From: Pseudoalteromonas rubra
GTDB taxonomy: Bacteria > Pseudomonadota > Gammaproteobacteria > Enterobacterales > Alteromonadaceae
Direction: 5' to 3'
Assembly (NCBI RefSeq): GCF_005887115.1
Contig: NZ_PNCJ01000023.1
Coordinates: 62,001 to 126,000 of the forward strand
DNA: 64,000 nucleotides
Positions 9,177-19,900 of this stretch are shown one piece after another. How positions within the stretch are numbered: position 1 is the stretch's first letter; each line of letters begins with the position of its first letter. The notes beneath the pieces were generated by a model, which was given only the letters and a program-made list of their open reading frames with translations, ran no database searches and was not told the DNA's origin. A program made the translations under genes and the position numbers.

Positions 9177-9210
9177 CGCCGAGGTAACTGACAAGTTACG
9201 TCGGCGTTTT
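9177..9210 (+). terminator. Rho-independent terminator after the 56-aa gene
   Basis: CGCCGA-G-GTAACT pairs with AGTTAC-G-TCGGCG (one G/G mismatch, 4-nt loop GACA) and is followed by TTTT. Confidence 0.8.
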
Positions 9211-9332
9211 GCTTTTATACGTTGCACTTGTTGCTTTTCTAATGTACTTTTCCGTAGTTTTCATGGGGACATTTCGCTATGAAGACGCCAATAGTGTGAA
9301 AACAAAAGAATAACGATATTAGGAAGCCAACA

Positions 9333-10406
9333 ATGGACTCGACTTCTACCCCTGCCGCTGCCGAACCGGGCAGTCAACCTACACCATCCCAACTGCTATT
9401 TACCGGTAACGGCAAAGAGTATTTCGGTATATGGATCGTCAATATGCTACTGACCCTGGTGACACTGGGTATCTACTCAGCCTGGGCGACGGTACGGACT
9501 AAGCAATATTTTTATGGTCATACTCTGTTAGACGGGCACAGGTTTGACTATCTTGCAACACCAATTCAAATACTTAAAGGTCGTTTGCTCGCCGTGGGCC
9601 TGTTCGTTATCTACAGCATGATATCGAGTTATTTCCCGCTTGTGGGGGCGATGATGGCATTTGCACTGGCACTGTTGGTGCCCTGGATGATCAATCAGGG
9701 TCTGAAATTCAGTATGCGCATGACCCGTTATCGCAATATTCGCTTTGCCTTTAGAGGTAACTATGGCGAGGCGATGGTGAACTTTGTGGTGCTACCATTT
9801 GTCAGTATTTTTACCTTGTACCTGTTGATGCCTTGGGTGCTCAAGCGCATTGACGCTTATATTCACAGTAATATTCGCTACGGTGATAAACCGGTGAGCG
9901 TGCAATTACAGGGCAAAGAATACTATGCCGCCGCATTGCTGGTGATATTACTGGGCATACTGACGATGATGTTGCTGGGTCTCGCACTAAGTCTGGTAGC
10001 CGATATCAACATTAACCCCGGTGAACTGGGAGCAGGTAACTTTGGCGTGTTCCTGATTGTGCCTCTGTACTTGTTTGTAATTTCTGCACTGCAAGGTATT
10101 TATCAGGCGCTGATCCGCAATCATATTCTGAATAATGCGCAAATTGATGAGGTTGCAGAATTTAAATCAACTCTGGCACCGCTGCGTTATGCCCTGATCC
10201 TGGCAACCAACGCCGCTGCGATTGTACTGACCGCAGGCCTTGCATTCCCCTGGGCAAAAGTGCGTAAGGTCAGGGCACTGGCTGAGGCAACTCAGGTGGT
10301 GTTACTACCAGGTGCAGACCATGTGCTGGATAGTGCTCAGCAGGCTGACTCTTCCTTTGCTGAAGAAGCTGCCAATGTGTTTGACGTTGATATCTCGTTG
10401 ACCTGA
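9333..10406 (+). CDS. DUF898 (YjgN-family) inner-membrane protein
   Basis: A 357-residue polytopic membrane protein. The opening LLFTGNGKEYFGIWIVN followed by LGIYSAWATVRTKQYFYGHTLLDGHRFDY is characteristic of DUF898/YjgN proteins. About six hydrophobic segments are visible (for example around 30-50, 85-125, 150-165, 190-220, 235-255 and 280-300). The molecular function of the family is unknown. Its TGA overlaps the ATG of the M48 protease gene by one base (TGATG), so the two are co-translated; this pairing suggests a joint role in envelope protein handling. Confidence 0.88.
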   Translation: MDSTSTPAAAEPGSQPTPSQLLFTGNGKEYFGIWIVNMLLTLVTLGIYSAWATVRTKQYFYGHTLLDGHRFDYLATPIQILKGRLLAVGLFVIYSMISSYFPLVGAMMAFALALLVPWMINQGLKFSMRMTRYRNIRFAFRGNYGEAMVNFVVLPFVSIFTLYLLMPWVLKRIDAYIHSNIRYGDKPVSVQLQGKEYYAAALLVILLGILTMMLLGLALSLVADININPGELGAGNFGVFLIVPLYLFVISALQGIYQALIRNHILNNAQIDEVAEFKSTLAPLRYALILATNAAAIVLTAGLAFPWAKVRKVRALAEATQVVLLPGADHVLDSAQQADSSFAEEAANVFDVDISLT

Positions 10407-11422
10407 TGATCCGGGGATACTTTTATCAGCCAAACAGCAGCCGGGTGCAAGAAGCCATTGCCCGGCTCAATGACAGCCATATCGCCGTTTACACGGACGA
10501 TGAGTGTGTGTGCGAAAGTTCGGTTGAGACGCTTCAGGTTTCGGCGCACATACCTGGGCAGGCCAGCGAGCTGACCTTCACAGACGGGGCACGTTTTGTG
10601 CCGCTGGACGTGGCACATCGCTGGCCTTTTCAGTCAAATAAGCGTTCGCTACTGGCTAAGCTCGAATCCAATCTTGCCCTGATCGTGTGTGCCTTGGTAG
10701 CAACGCCTGCGTTACTGTATGCCTTGCTCTTTAAGGTGGTTCCCGGGATTGCGGTGACCGCTGTGCAGACTATGCCAGATGCGGTCGTGGAGCAAATGGG
10801 CCAGCAATCAATGGTGCTCATTGAGCGTACCGTATTGTCGCCCTCGGCTCTCTCTGAGAAAGAGCAGGCGGCCATTGAGCGACTATGGCTGGACACGGTT
10901 GCTCAGCTTGACTTGTCTGCACAGAAATACCGTATTGATGTCTATCACTCTGAACATTTTGGCGCGAATGCCTTCGCGCTGCCACATGGGCAGGTCGTGG
11001 TGACCGATGAGCTGGCAACACTACTGGCCGACAACCCTGATGCGCTCAGAGCTATTCTGTTACACGAGATTGGCCACGTAGAGCGTATGCACAGTGTGCG
11101 CCTTGCTTCTCAGGCGGCGGTGGCCAGTATTGCCATTGCCATGCTGGTGGGTGACCTGGATATAGTTGCTGAGGTGGTACTGGGTTCGGGCAGTGCCTTG
11201 CTTGATTTACAGTTCTCAAAGAAGATGGAGTGGGAAGCTGATAACTATGCGCTGGCGCAGCTGCATCGTCTGGGTTATAGCGGTGAGCATTTTGCTCAGG
11301 CACTGGAGTCACTTGCCAAACTTGGCGAGACCCATGAGCAAAACTGGTTGAAGTACCTTTCTACACACCCCAGTTTGCAGGAGCGTATTGAATATGCCAG
11401 AAGTTATACTGCATCTCCTTGA
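10406..11422 (+). CDS. M48-family membrane-anchored metalloprotease
   Basis: A 338-residue protein with a cytoplasmic-like N-terminal region of about 85 residues, one clear membrane segment at about 85-110, then a zinc protease domain. The active site is HEIGH (His220, Glu221, His224), and the third ligand is the first Glu of EWEAD about 60 residues later, the pattern of M48 (HtpX/BepA/YcaL-like) peptidases. There are no TPR repeats as in BepA. It is coupled to the upstream DUF898 gene; DUF898-M48 neighbourhoods suggest membrane or periplasm quality control, but the substrate is unknown. Confidence 0.9.
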   Translation: MIRGYFYQPNSSRVQEAIARLNDSHIAVYTDDECVCESSVETLQVSAHIPGQASELTFTDGARFVPLDVAHRWPFQSNKRSLLAKLESNLALIVCALVATPALLYALLFKVVPGIAVTAVQTMPDAVVEQMGQQSMVLIERTVLSPSALSEKEQAAIERLWLDTVAQLDLSAQKYRIDVYHSEHFGANAFALPHGQVVVTDELATLLADNPDALRAILLHEIGHVERMHSVRLASQAAVASIAIAMLVGDLDIVAEVVLGSGSALLDLQFSKKMEWEADNYALAQLHRLGYSGEHFAQALESLAKLGETHEQNWLKYLSTHPSLQERIEYARSYTASP

Positions 11423-11491
11423 TAATAGTAGATAAACCGGTATTTGGTATTGTTGTACGTCTGTTTGCTCATCGATACCAATATTTCTAAG

Positions 11492-11519
11492 GGGCCTCAG
11501 TGAGGCCTTTTTCTTTTTT
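11492..11519 (+). terminator. Terminator after the DUF898-M48 operon
   Basis: GGCCTC-AGT-GAGGCC followed by TTTTTCTTTTTT. The rest of the gap up to 11724 is AT-rich and should hold the promoter of the next operon; no other feature was seen. Confidence 0.85.
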
Positions 11520-11724
11520 GGTTAGCAAGCCCACAGGTTTTCTACAGCAAAACTATCAGGCTCTTTCAATCATTTTTAACCCCTTCTTATTGTTCCAAAA
11601 ATCGTGATTTATAATTTGCTTTTACTTCATTGTGCTTATTTTTTGTTATTTTCAGGTTAACTTCTGTTCGCTCCTTCCTGTATACTAGAGGATGCTGTGA
11701 TTGATCTGTGTGCTGGGGAGGCAA

Positions 11725-12612
11725 ATGAAGTTTTTGGTGTTGTTATTGCTTGTTGTGTCGCAATGTGCCAAAGCCCACAACCCTTTGATTGTTGATATCA
11801 TCAGCAGCGAGAATTTTTCTCAGCGTTATCAGGCATTTTTACAGGGCCGTTCGGTGCTTGATGTTACTGACTTTCGGCCAACCACGCAGGGCTCTCATAT
11901 TGAAATCATCGAAATGGTGCTGTTGCAGCAAGCTTTGTTCCTGGGTGGCGAAACCCGGGAGGTGATATTCAATCCTAAACCCTCAGTCAATATCCTCGAA
12001 TTCACAGACATGATAGCCGGAGAAAGCTTGATCCTGGCGCGCACCGTCTGGCATGAAGATGTGATTAATTATCGTGGTTCTGTGTACGTGAGTGATCCGG
12101 TCGTCAAATTCGGAGAGTACGAAGCCGGTATATATGTAGCAAAGCGCAATCAGGCGCTGCATCAGACCACACAAGATGGGCTTGAGCAACTAACACTGGT
12201 TGCCAACCCTCGCTGGCGGGTAGACTGGCACGCCCTGACGAACAGCAAGATGAACCTGGTGAGCTTTATTGGCCCATGGGAAAGTATGCTCAACATGGTA
12301 GAAACCGACATCGTTGATGGCATGCTGGTAAATTTTAGTGTGAGTGAATCTCTACAGTTGGTATTTGAAGGGCGAGACTATGTGCCCATAGAGGGGGTAA
12401 AAATGGTATTGCCCGACTCACGTCACTTTATTGTCAGCAAACGTCATCCCGAAGGCGCTCAGATATTTGCTGCATTAAACCGCGGCCTCAAGGAACTCAG
12501 ACGTCGTGGGGTGATCCGCAAAGCACTGACGGAGTCAGGGTTTATTAACCGCAAGGTACAAGACTGGAGTGTCATTAATCGGGCTATGTTGCCGCAGGAG
12601 TCTCAACCATGA
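11725..12612 (+). CDS. Periplasmic solute-binding protein, family 3-like (orphan, coupled to a diguanylate cyclase)
   Basis: About 295 residues. I chose the ATG at 11725 because GGGGAGG stands 5 bases upstream and the protein then starts with a clean signal peptide (MKFLVLLLLVVSQCAKA). The mature part resembles the type-2 periplasmic binding fold of family 3 proteins: GVKMVLPDSRHFIVSKRHPEG then a final helix with LNRGLKELRRRGVIRKALTESGF, typical of PBPb-like C termini. No transporter genes are nearby. Its stop overlaps the ATG of the TPR-GGDEF gene (ATGA at 12609-12612). I infer a ligand-sensing accessory of that cyclase. Confidence 0.8.
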   Translation: MKFLVLLLLVVSQCAKAHNPLIVDIISSENFSQRYQAFLQGRSVLDVTDFRPTTQGSHIEIIEMVLLQQALFLGGETREVIFNPKPSVNILEFTDMIAGESLILARTVWHEDVINYRGSVYVSDPVVKFGEYEAGIYVAKRNQALHQTTQDGLEQLTLVANPRWRVDWHALTNSKMNLVSFIGPWESMLNMVETDIVDGMLVNFSVSESLQLVFEGRDYVPIEGVKMVLPDSRHFIVSKRHPEGAQIFAALNRGLKELRRRGVIRKALTESGFINRKVQDWSVINRAMLPQESQP

Positions 12613-14447
12613 TTCGCTTGGGTCTCCTGACAGGTTGGCTGCTATGTATTGTGTTAAGCGTGTGTACTGCGGCAACTGAGCTGGCGTCACCCAGAGTACT
12701 TGAAACGTCGCTGGCTAAATTAAGTGCTACTGTTAAAAGCGATTTTGACCTCTCGCTATTACCTGAGTTAAGGGCGTTGCGACGCGATGCACAGGCGATT
12801 GACGCGCTGGAAATTGTCGCTCAAACCTTGTTGCTGGAAGGTCAGATCCGTCAACAGTATGGTGACTATCAGCAGAGCTTGATATTGCACAACGATGCAT
12901 TACAACTCGCTATTAAACGAAAAGATTTGGCTTTGATGGCACAAAGCCGGCTAGCCATTGCCAAGTTAGAAATGGATCTTGAGCGTTATAACTATGCACA
13001 GCGCTCTTTGGATGACGTACATCAATTGATCTCCCAGTTGAACAATCATGCTCAGACCATGCCCTATGTCGCTCAGTTGCTGTTGTTAGAGCACAGGTTA
13101 TGGCAAGGCTACTTATATGTGCTGCTGGGGAGCTATCATCAGGCAGTGGCTGCGCTGCACACCGATAACCTGGTGGTCACTGGGGCACCAGAGCTGGTCG
13201 ATAAACTGTATTTGGTAAGAGCCTGGGCATTACTCAAACTTGGCCGCTTCCAGCAGGCACAACCTATACTCAACCGGGTTGCACAAAGCGATACACTCAT
13301 TCGCAATCAAAGAATGAAGATCCGTTTCAAGCTATTGCAGTCCATGGCCTGGCTGCAATCAGGCGATTTTCAGCAAACGCTGGAAACGGCCATGCCAGCA
13401 TTAAAAGCAACCTTTGCAACACGGTTTTTGGAAGAGCAGGCTGACTTGCAGTTTGTATTATCCAATGCCTATGTACAGCTGGGTGATTATCAGCAGGCCC
13501 ACCTATATCTGAAACGCTACGCACTGACCAAGGATGCGCTTAACTTTCAAAAACGTAATAACAAGCTGCTACAACTGGAATCGCAGTACGCACTGGCCAC
13601 ACAAAAGCAGCAACTGAACTTACTGGAAAAAGACAATGCCTTGCAGGCGCAAGAAATCTTTCGTCACCAGCAAATTCTTGAAAACACCCGCCTGGCGCAG
13701 CAGCGCGGCGCATTATTGTTGATCCTGGCATTGGCATTATTAGGGTTCTTATACTGGCGATGGCAGAATAAGCGTAACCTGTCGTTACTTGAAGAGCAGG
13801 TAAAGCAAAGAACAGCTGAGCTGGACGAGCGAAATCGCCAGTTGCAAGCACTGAGTTACTCCGACAGTCTGACCGGTTTGCATAACCGTCATTATTTCTT
13901 TAGTGAGGCTGATAAACTCCTGACACAAGCCCGCAATGCATCACAGAGCACGATTTTTTGTCTGATAGACATCGACCACTTTAAACTGATCAATGACGGT
14001 TATGGTCATGCAACGGGCGATCTGGTGTTACAGCAGTTTGCTGAAGTCGTTACAAAGGAGCTGAGAGAGCAGGATGAGCTGGTTCGCTGGGGAGGAGAGG
14101 AGTTTTTATTGGTGATGCCTCAGACCGATATGTTAACCGCGCAACAGATGGTTGAGCGGCTTCACAATGCAGTGGCACAATTTTCGTTTTGTCAGGATAG
14201 TCAGCCGCTTAACTGCACCTGCTCGATTGGCTTTGCCGCTTTTCCCTTACGGTTGGCTGAGACACAGAGCTGCAGCTGGGAGCAGGTGTTGGAGTTGGCG
14301 GATAATTGCTTGTACCGGGCTAAGCACGGTGGCCGCAATGCCTGGGTTGGTCTGAGCTTGCCTGCCCAGCCACTAGGTATGACGTTGCAGCAATTGCAAC
14401 AAAATTTGGACGCATTTACCGTATGCAGCACAAAACTCGCCGGGTAA
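12609..14447 (+). CDS. TPR-containing membrane diguanylate cyclase
   Basis: A 612-residue protein: signal sequence (about 1-22), a periplasmic region of about 340 residues made of TPR-like helical pairs (for example QQYGDYQQSLILHNDALQLA and VQLGDYQQAHLYLKRYA), a membrane segment at about 365-385, a coiled coil, then a GGDEF domain. The catalytic motif is GGEEF at 495-499 in RWGGEEF, and the substrate-binding region LTGLHNRHYF and IDIDHFKLIND is intact, so it should make cyclic di-GMP. No RxxD I-site stands five residues before GGEEF, so product inhibition may be absent. It is translationally coupled to the upstream solute-binding protein, which probably signals through the TPR region. Confidence 0.93.
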   Translation: MIRLGLLTGWLLCIVLSVCTAATELASPRVLETSLAKLSATVKSDFDLSLLPELRALRRDAQAIDALEIVAQTLLLEGQIRQQYGDYQQSLILHNDALQLAIKRKDLALMAQSRLAIAKLEMDLERYNYAQRSLDDVHQLISQLNNHAQTMPYVAQLLLLEHRLWQGYLYVLLGSYHQAVAALHTDNLVVTGAPELVDKLYLVRAWALLKLGRFQQAQPILNRVAQSDTLIRNQRMKIRFKLLQSMAWLQSGDFQQTLETAMPALKATFATRFLEEQADLQFVLSNAYVQLGDYQQAHLYLKRYALTKDALNFQKRNNKLLQLESQYALATQKQQLNLLEKDNALQAQEIFRHQQILENTRLAQQRGALLLILALALLGFLYWRWQNKRNLSLLEEQVKQRTAELDERNRQLQALSYSDSLTGLHNRHYFFSEADKLLTQARNASQSTIFCLIDIDHFKLINDGYGHATGDLVLQQFAEVVTKELREQDELVRWGGEEFLLVMPQTDMLTAQQMVERLHNAVAQFSFCQDSQPLNCTCSIGFAAFPLRLAETQSCSWEQVLELADNCLYRAKHGGRNAWVGLSLPAQPLGMTLQQLQQNLDAFTVCSTKLAG

Positions 14448-14555
14448 GCCTTTTTAGTTAATAGGGTGATAAAGAATAAAATATTGCGATAGTTGAAGGC
14501 TGGGGGTTTTAAACTGGCGAGCTTGTTCTATGCTCTGTAGATAAGGGAAATATAG

Positions 14556-14570
14556 ATGACTAGCTTGTGA
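14556..14570 (+). other. Four-codon leader ORF overlapping the start of the next gene
   Basis: ATG-ACT-AGC-TTG-TGA has a good ribosome site (AAGGGA about 8 bases upstream). Its stop overlaps the GTG start of the GGDEF-EAL gene (GTGA). The GTG itself has no well-spaced ribosome site. Translation of this mini-ORF could deliver ribosomes to the GTG by termination-reinitiation. Confidence 0.4.
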
Positions 14571-16693
14571 TACTTAATTTGCCGGACAACTCCAGAATAC
14601 TGATTGTTGATGATGACCCCAGCAGCATTCTGATTGTCAAAAAAGCCGTGAGTGATTTAGGTGAGGTGTTTTCAACTTCTGAAGCCAGTTATGCGGTGAC
14701 GTTGATAAAAGAAATAAAGCCACATGTGATCTTGCTTGATATCGACATGGGTAAGTATAACGGTGTAGATATTTGCCGTATGCTCAAAAGCGACCCGGAC
14801 ACTGCCCACTATATCATTATTTTTATTACCGCTAGCCGCGACCCTGAGATCGAGTTTAAGTCGCTGACGGAAGGGGGCGCCGATTATATCCCCAAGCCTA
14901 TAGACTTAAAAATCTGCCGGATGCGGGTCTATAACCAGCTGGCTATGCTGGCCTATCAGCAAAATCTGGAGCGCACTTCGCAAGCGCTTTATCAGGAAAA
15001 GCAACGCCTGAAAGTGACACTCAATTCTATTGGCGATGCTGTAATAGCGACAGACACACAGGCTTTGATCACCTACATGAACCCCATTGCCGAGCGCCTT
15101 AGCGGGTACGCCTCAAGCTATGCTGTAGGAAAGCACATTGAGGAAATTCTCGATTTGCGTGATGCTTCGTCACAAAGCCGCTCGTTTAACCCCGCCGTGA
15201 TGGCGCTGGAAGAAAAACGCAATGTGGCGATGGCACTGAACTGTCAGCTGCACAGCCGGGAAGGGCAAATTTACAGAGTTGAAGACTCTGCTGCGCCTAT
15301 CCGCGATGAAGATAATATCATCATCGGGGCCATCATAGTGTTCCATGATGTCAGCGAGTCGGTTGCCATGGCGGTTAAAATGAACTTTCTGGCCAATAAC
15401 GACCAGCTGACCGGATTACCTAATCGTATTTTGCTGCATGATAGGTTGCAGCATGCCATTGCCTGTTCCAAAGCCTCCGACACTTACACTGCGCTGTTAC
15501 TCATTGATCTTGACCATTTTAAATACATTAACGACGCGCTGGGCCACTTTCTGGGCGATGAATTAATCAAGAAAGTGGCAAAACGGCTGGAGTCGGTGAT
15601 TGACCCAAACGCAACGCTGGCACGAGTTGGTGGGGATGAATTTGTGCTGGTTTTAGAAGAAGTGCGCTCCGTCAATTATGTGGCTGTGGTCGCCAGCAAC
15701 CTGATTGCCAGCTTTAAAGAGCCTTTTATGCTGGAACAAAAGGAATATCAGATTTCGGTCAGTATTGGCGTGAGTATGACGGAGCTGGATGCGAATGAGG
15801 AAGAGGTCATGATGCGCCATGCCGATGTGGCTATGTACCGAGCAAAAAATCAGGGGCGAAATACAGTATGCTTTTTTTCTCAAGAGCTTGAAGCAGAACT
15901 GATGAAACGCCATGAGCTGGAGCAGCAATTACGTGATGCCCTGGAAAAAGATACCTTAATCGTGCTATTTCAGCCTCAGGTAGAGATAGCCTCGGGGAAA
16001 ATTTGCGGTTTTGAGGCGTTGGTAAGATTGAAAGATGGCCGTGGCAGTTTGATTTCACCGCAGGAGTTTATCCCGCTCGCTGAGGAGATAGCTCTGATTG
16101 ATACTTTGGGTCATCAGGTGCTACAAAAAAGCTGTGAGTTTGCCAGCCAGTTGATGGCACTGAGCGGAGATCTTAAAGTGAGTGTTAATGTCTCTGCGCA
16201 GCAGGTCCGTGATGAACAATTTATTGAGCATGTTGTTCAGTGCCTGGAGTCAAGTCAGGTGCAGAGCAGGATGCTGGAACTGGAGGTCACCGAAAGTGCC
16301 TTGGTTGATGATTTTGAGCAGACGCGAAGGACGTTGTTGGCGCTGTCAAACATGGGGGTCAGCATTGCCATAGACGATTTTGGCACGGGCTATTCCAGTT
16401 TATCTTACCTGAAGGCCTTTCCGCTTGATGTGCTCAAGATAGACCGGGCATTTATTATGGATATGAACACTGACGAACAGAGCCTTGGCATTGTACAGAC
16501 CATTGTTTTGCTCGCCCAGGCATTAGGCCTGAAGTTGGTCGCTGAGGGAGTCGAAACGCACTCTCAGTTGTCTGAACTAAGCAGCCTGAACTGTGATGTG
16601 GCACAGGGATATCTTTATGCCCGACCACTTGGCAGTCAGGCGGCCTTTGAGTTTGCTGAGCATAATTTGGCTGCGGGTGCCAAGCCGGGATGA
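14567..16693 (+). CDS. Response regulator with REC-PAS-GGDEF-EAL (c-di-GMP turnover)
   Basis: A 708-residue soluble protein. The receiver (1-125) has the acidic pair DDD and phosphoacceptor Asp58 in LLDIDMG, with Lys in PKPID. A PAS domain follows at about 137-255. The GGDEF domain has intact GGDEF at 355-359 with LTGLPNRILLHDRL and LIDLDHFKYIND; no RxxD I-site precedes it. The EAL domain has Glu483 in FEALVRLKDG, DDFGTGYSSL and VAEGVET, so phosphodiesterase activity is expected. It may be bifunctional or switch by phosphorylation from one of the neighbouring hybrid kinases. The start is a GTG overlapping a four-codon leader ORF; TTG at 14579 is an alternative. Confidence 0.93.
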   Translation: MILNLPDNSRILIVDDDPSSILIVKKAVSDLGEVFSTSEASYAVTLIKEIKPHVILLDIDMGKYNGVDICRMLKSDPDTAHYIIIFITASRDPEIEFKSLTEGGADYIPKPIDLKICRMRVYNQLAMLAYQQNLERTSQALYQEKQRLKVTLNSIGDAVIATDTQALITYMNPIAERLSGYASSYAVGKHIEEILDLRDASSQSRSFNPAVMALEEKRNVAMALNCQLHSREGQIYRVEDSAAPIRDEDNIIIGAIIVFHDVSESVAMAVKMNFLANNDQLTGLPNRILLHDRLQHAIACSKASDTYTALLLIDLDHFKYINDALGHFLGDELIKKVAKRLESVIDPNATLARVGGDEFVLVLEEVRSVNYVAVVASNLIASFKEPFMLEQKEYQISVSIGVSMTELDANEEEVMMRHADVAMYRAKNQGRNTVCFFSQELEAELMKRHELEQQLRDALEKDTLIVLFQPQVEIASGKICGFEALVRLKDGRGSLISPQEFIPLAEEIALIDTLGHQVLQKSCEFASQLMALSGDLKVSVNVSAQQVRDEQFIEHVVQCLESSQVQSRMLELEVTESALVDDFEQTRRTLLALSNMGVSIAIDDFGTGYSSLSYLKAFPLDVLKIDRAFIMDMNTDEQSLGIVQTIVLLAQALGLKLVAEGVETHSQLSELSSLNCDVAQGYLYARPLGSQAAFEFAEHNLAAGAKPG

Positions 16694-16904
16694 GACTGGG
16701 TAAGACTACACAAGGTTCAGCTAAAAGTGAAAAGTCTTTGCGGGAGCCATGTAAAGTGCGTGTCATAGACTATAGTTTGAGTATAGCAGCTGTTTTTAAA
16801 GTTATTTTTTCGGTCAACGGCCTTTCTGTGCAGGGTTATGGCCGAGCTGACATCGGTAAAAAACCATTAAAAAACACCCTGTATACAGGGGTAAAGGTCA
16901 TATT

Positions 16905-19900
16905 ATGATAAGGATCCTGTCGGCAAAACAAGGTAAGCAAACGCGTTGGTTTGCAGGCGTGCTCAGCCTGTTATTGCTTCTGTTGATTGCACTGGCTGTG
17001 TTTTTCTTTGAACGTAAGCTGCAACGCGAAGTACAGTTTGAAGTAGAAAGCCAGCTCAAGCTAAATACGGCGCACATCGCAGAGCAATTTGAGCGGCGCT
17101 ACCGGGCTGATTTAAGCTACCTGCACTTTTTGAAAGATACCCCGCCTTTTCCGGGCATAGCCCGCGCATTAAAAAACAATGGCGTTGATCCACAGGACAA
17201 TCAGCCCATTGAATTATGGAAAACGCGCATTGCCACTATTTTTAGATCTCTCATTCATAACAACTCCGAGTTATTGCAGCTGAGGATCATTATGCCGGAT
17301 GGACGGGAGTTTGTTCGGGTTGATCGGCGGCGTGGCAAGGTTGAGCGGATCCCCGAGGCCAAACTGCAGGATAAATCGAATAAAGATTATGTTCATGAAA
17401 CCCTGGACCTGTCCGAAGAAATGCACTTTGCGTCGCGTATTTCACTGAATTTTGAAAACAACAAAGTGCAGCGTCCGTTTACCCCTGTGCTGCGCATCGC
17501 CATGCCTTTGTTCGATGCAGATAACGATCTGTTTGGTTTATTGGTGCTTAATTCCAGTGCCCGACAGCTGATTGAATTACTCAATGATGACACCGCAGAG
17601 TATTATCTGACCGATCATCAGGGGCACTATATTTATGGCCCTGAGCCGGTGTTTCATTACACTCGGGATCTGGCTAGTCCACGCCTGTTTGATGACGACT
17701 TCAGGTTACACAGCACGGCAAAAGGGCGGGTTGACGGTGCGGCAAAGCATGGCTCTGTGGGAATGCAGGTTGCTATACAGCGCGAGTTAAACAGCGGTTA
17801 TCAGGGGCCTGGGCACGAAATGTTTATTACCGCCATTGCCTTGCCGCAGCAGGCAGCCGCGCTGTTAAATGAGCGGCGCTTGTCAAGCTATATGCTTCTG
17901 GCTGTTGTCACTTTAGTGCTACTGTTATTTATGGGTGGCATTGTACTTTTCTATCGTAATCGTGAGCAGTATCAGGAAGATAAGGCGGTGTATGAGTCTA
18001 TTATTGACGGGGCTGATGAGCCTATTATCAGTTTTGATACTCAGTTGAATGTTCAGACCTACAACAGCGCGTCTTTGCTGATTTTCCCCAGCCTGGCAGC
18101 CAGCGAGCGGCAGCACAAAATTACCGACTTGATTGAGTTGCCCATGGATCGTTTGCAGGACGCAGTGTCTTTCTTCAAAAATGAAGGTGGCACAAAAGAT
18201 ACTGACTGGTACGAAAGCTACACGCTACAAGACCAAATCCGGCATGTAAATTTTACCGTTTCACCCGTACGTGGGCCAGACAACCAACTGGTTGGGATCA
18301 CTTTATTTGGTCGTGACACAACCAAAGAGAAGCTTAGCGAGCAGCAAGTTAAAAGTGCCAACGAAAGTTTGGAGCGTTTGGTACAAGCGCGCACGGCAGA
18401 ACTGGAAGCAGAAAAAGCCAAGGCGGTGAAAGCTTCTGCGGTTAAAAGTGCCTTTATCTCTACCATCAGCCACGAAATGCGCACACCACTGAATGGTATT
18501 TTGGGCACGCTGAACCTCATTCGTCGCGAACCGCTCTCCAAAAAACAACTCTCTTATTTGGAAATGACCGAAACCAGCTCGTCGACTCTGGCCTCTTTGA
18601 TTAACGATATTCTCGATTTATCAAAAATTGAGGCCGGTAAGTTGGAGCTCGAACAGGAGCCACTCAATCCTATTTCAGTGGTAGAGCATGTTGTCACTTC
18701 CATTTCGCTAAAAGCTTATGAGAAGCAACTCAGCCTGGTGGTGGATGTAACAGACATTGACTTTGTTGAGTTGGCAGGAGATGCCGGGCGAATTAAGCAA
18801 GTCGTCTTTAACCTGGTGAGCAATGCCATTAAATTTACCAGCAAGGGGTGTGTTTGCGTACGTGCTCAGACGACGCAGGAAGAGGGCAAAGTATTCCTCA
18901 GGGTGACCGTGGAAGACACTGGGGTTGGGATAGATAAACAAAACCACCATAAAATTTTCTCTGCTTTTACTCAGGAAGACAGTGGTGTCAGTGCGGAGTT
19001 TGGCGGCACCGGGCTGGGTCTGTCGATTTGCAAAAACCTCTGTGAATTAATGGGTGGAGAAATTGGCTTTGAGTCGCAGAAAAATGTCGGCAGCAAGTTT
19101 TATTTTACTCTGCCGTTTGCGTTGGATACAGCCAAGCCTAAGCCCCATGAAAATACGCTGGATGGCCGGCGCTTCGAGCTGTATGTGGAAGATGCCCGCG
19201 AGCACAGTTATCTTTCACATGTGATAGGTAAATATGGCGGTACTGTGGTGGAGCGCGATGGAGAGTTTGTGGTGCTTGATCATGACCACCCCCATATGCA
19301 GAATATGGTCGATACCCCCATGTATGAGAGAACCATCGTGTTGTACAGCGAGTTTACTCATCAGAATGTTACACAGGGGTATCTGGCTAAACTGGTTAAA
19401 CCTATCCGTTTGGGGGCTTTTCTGTCGGTCTTTGATCAAGATGCGATTGCCAAGATGCTGAAAAATCAGCATCAGGTTATGGTACCCAGCATACAATGTA
19501 CTGAGCAGAACGACCTGGGTGGTGCAACGGTGATGATTGTAGATGATAATCAGATCAATCGGGAAGTCGCCCGGGGGATCCTGCAGGGGATCCATGCCCA
19601 TGTTGTGACCTGCCAATCGGGTCACGAGGCGTTGAGCGAACTATTAAACGCCGAAAAAAACAACCAGCCTGTATTTGCTGTTTTAATGGACTGCAATATG
19701 CCAACTATGGATGGCTATCAAGCAACGCGCTTAATTCGGGAAGGAAAAGGGGGCGAATCTTTCCGTCATATCCCGGTTATTGCGATGACGGCCAATGCGA
19801 TGTCGGGAGAGCGCGAACGATGTCTGGCTGCGGGCATGGATGACTACGTGACTAAGCCCATACAGCCCAAGTTGTTGTTTGATGTCTTGTCAAAGTTTAA

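Noticed and set aside
16690..16908. 72-residue open frame between the GGDEF-EAL gene and the hybrid kinase
   Set aside because: Atypical composition, no good ribosome site and it ends inside the kinase start; more likely leader DNA with the kinase promoter.
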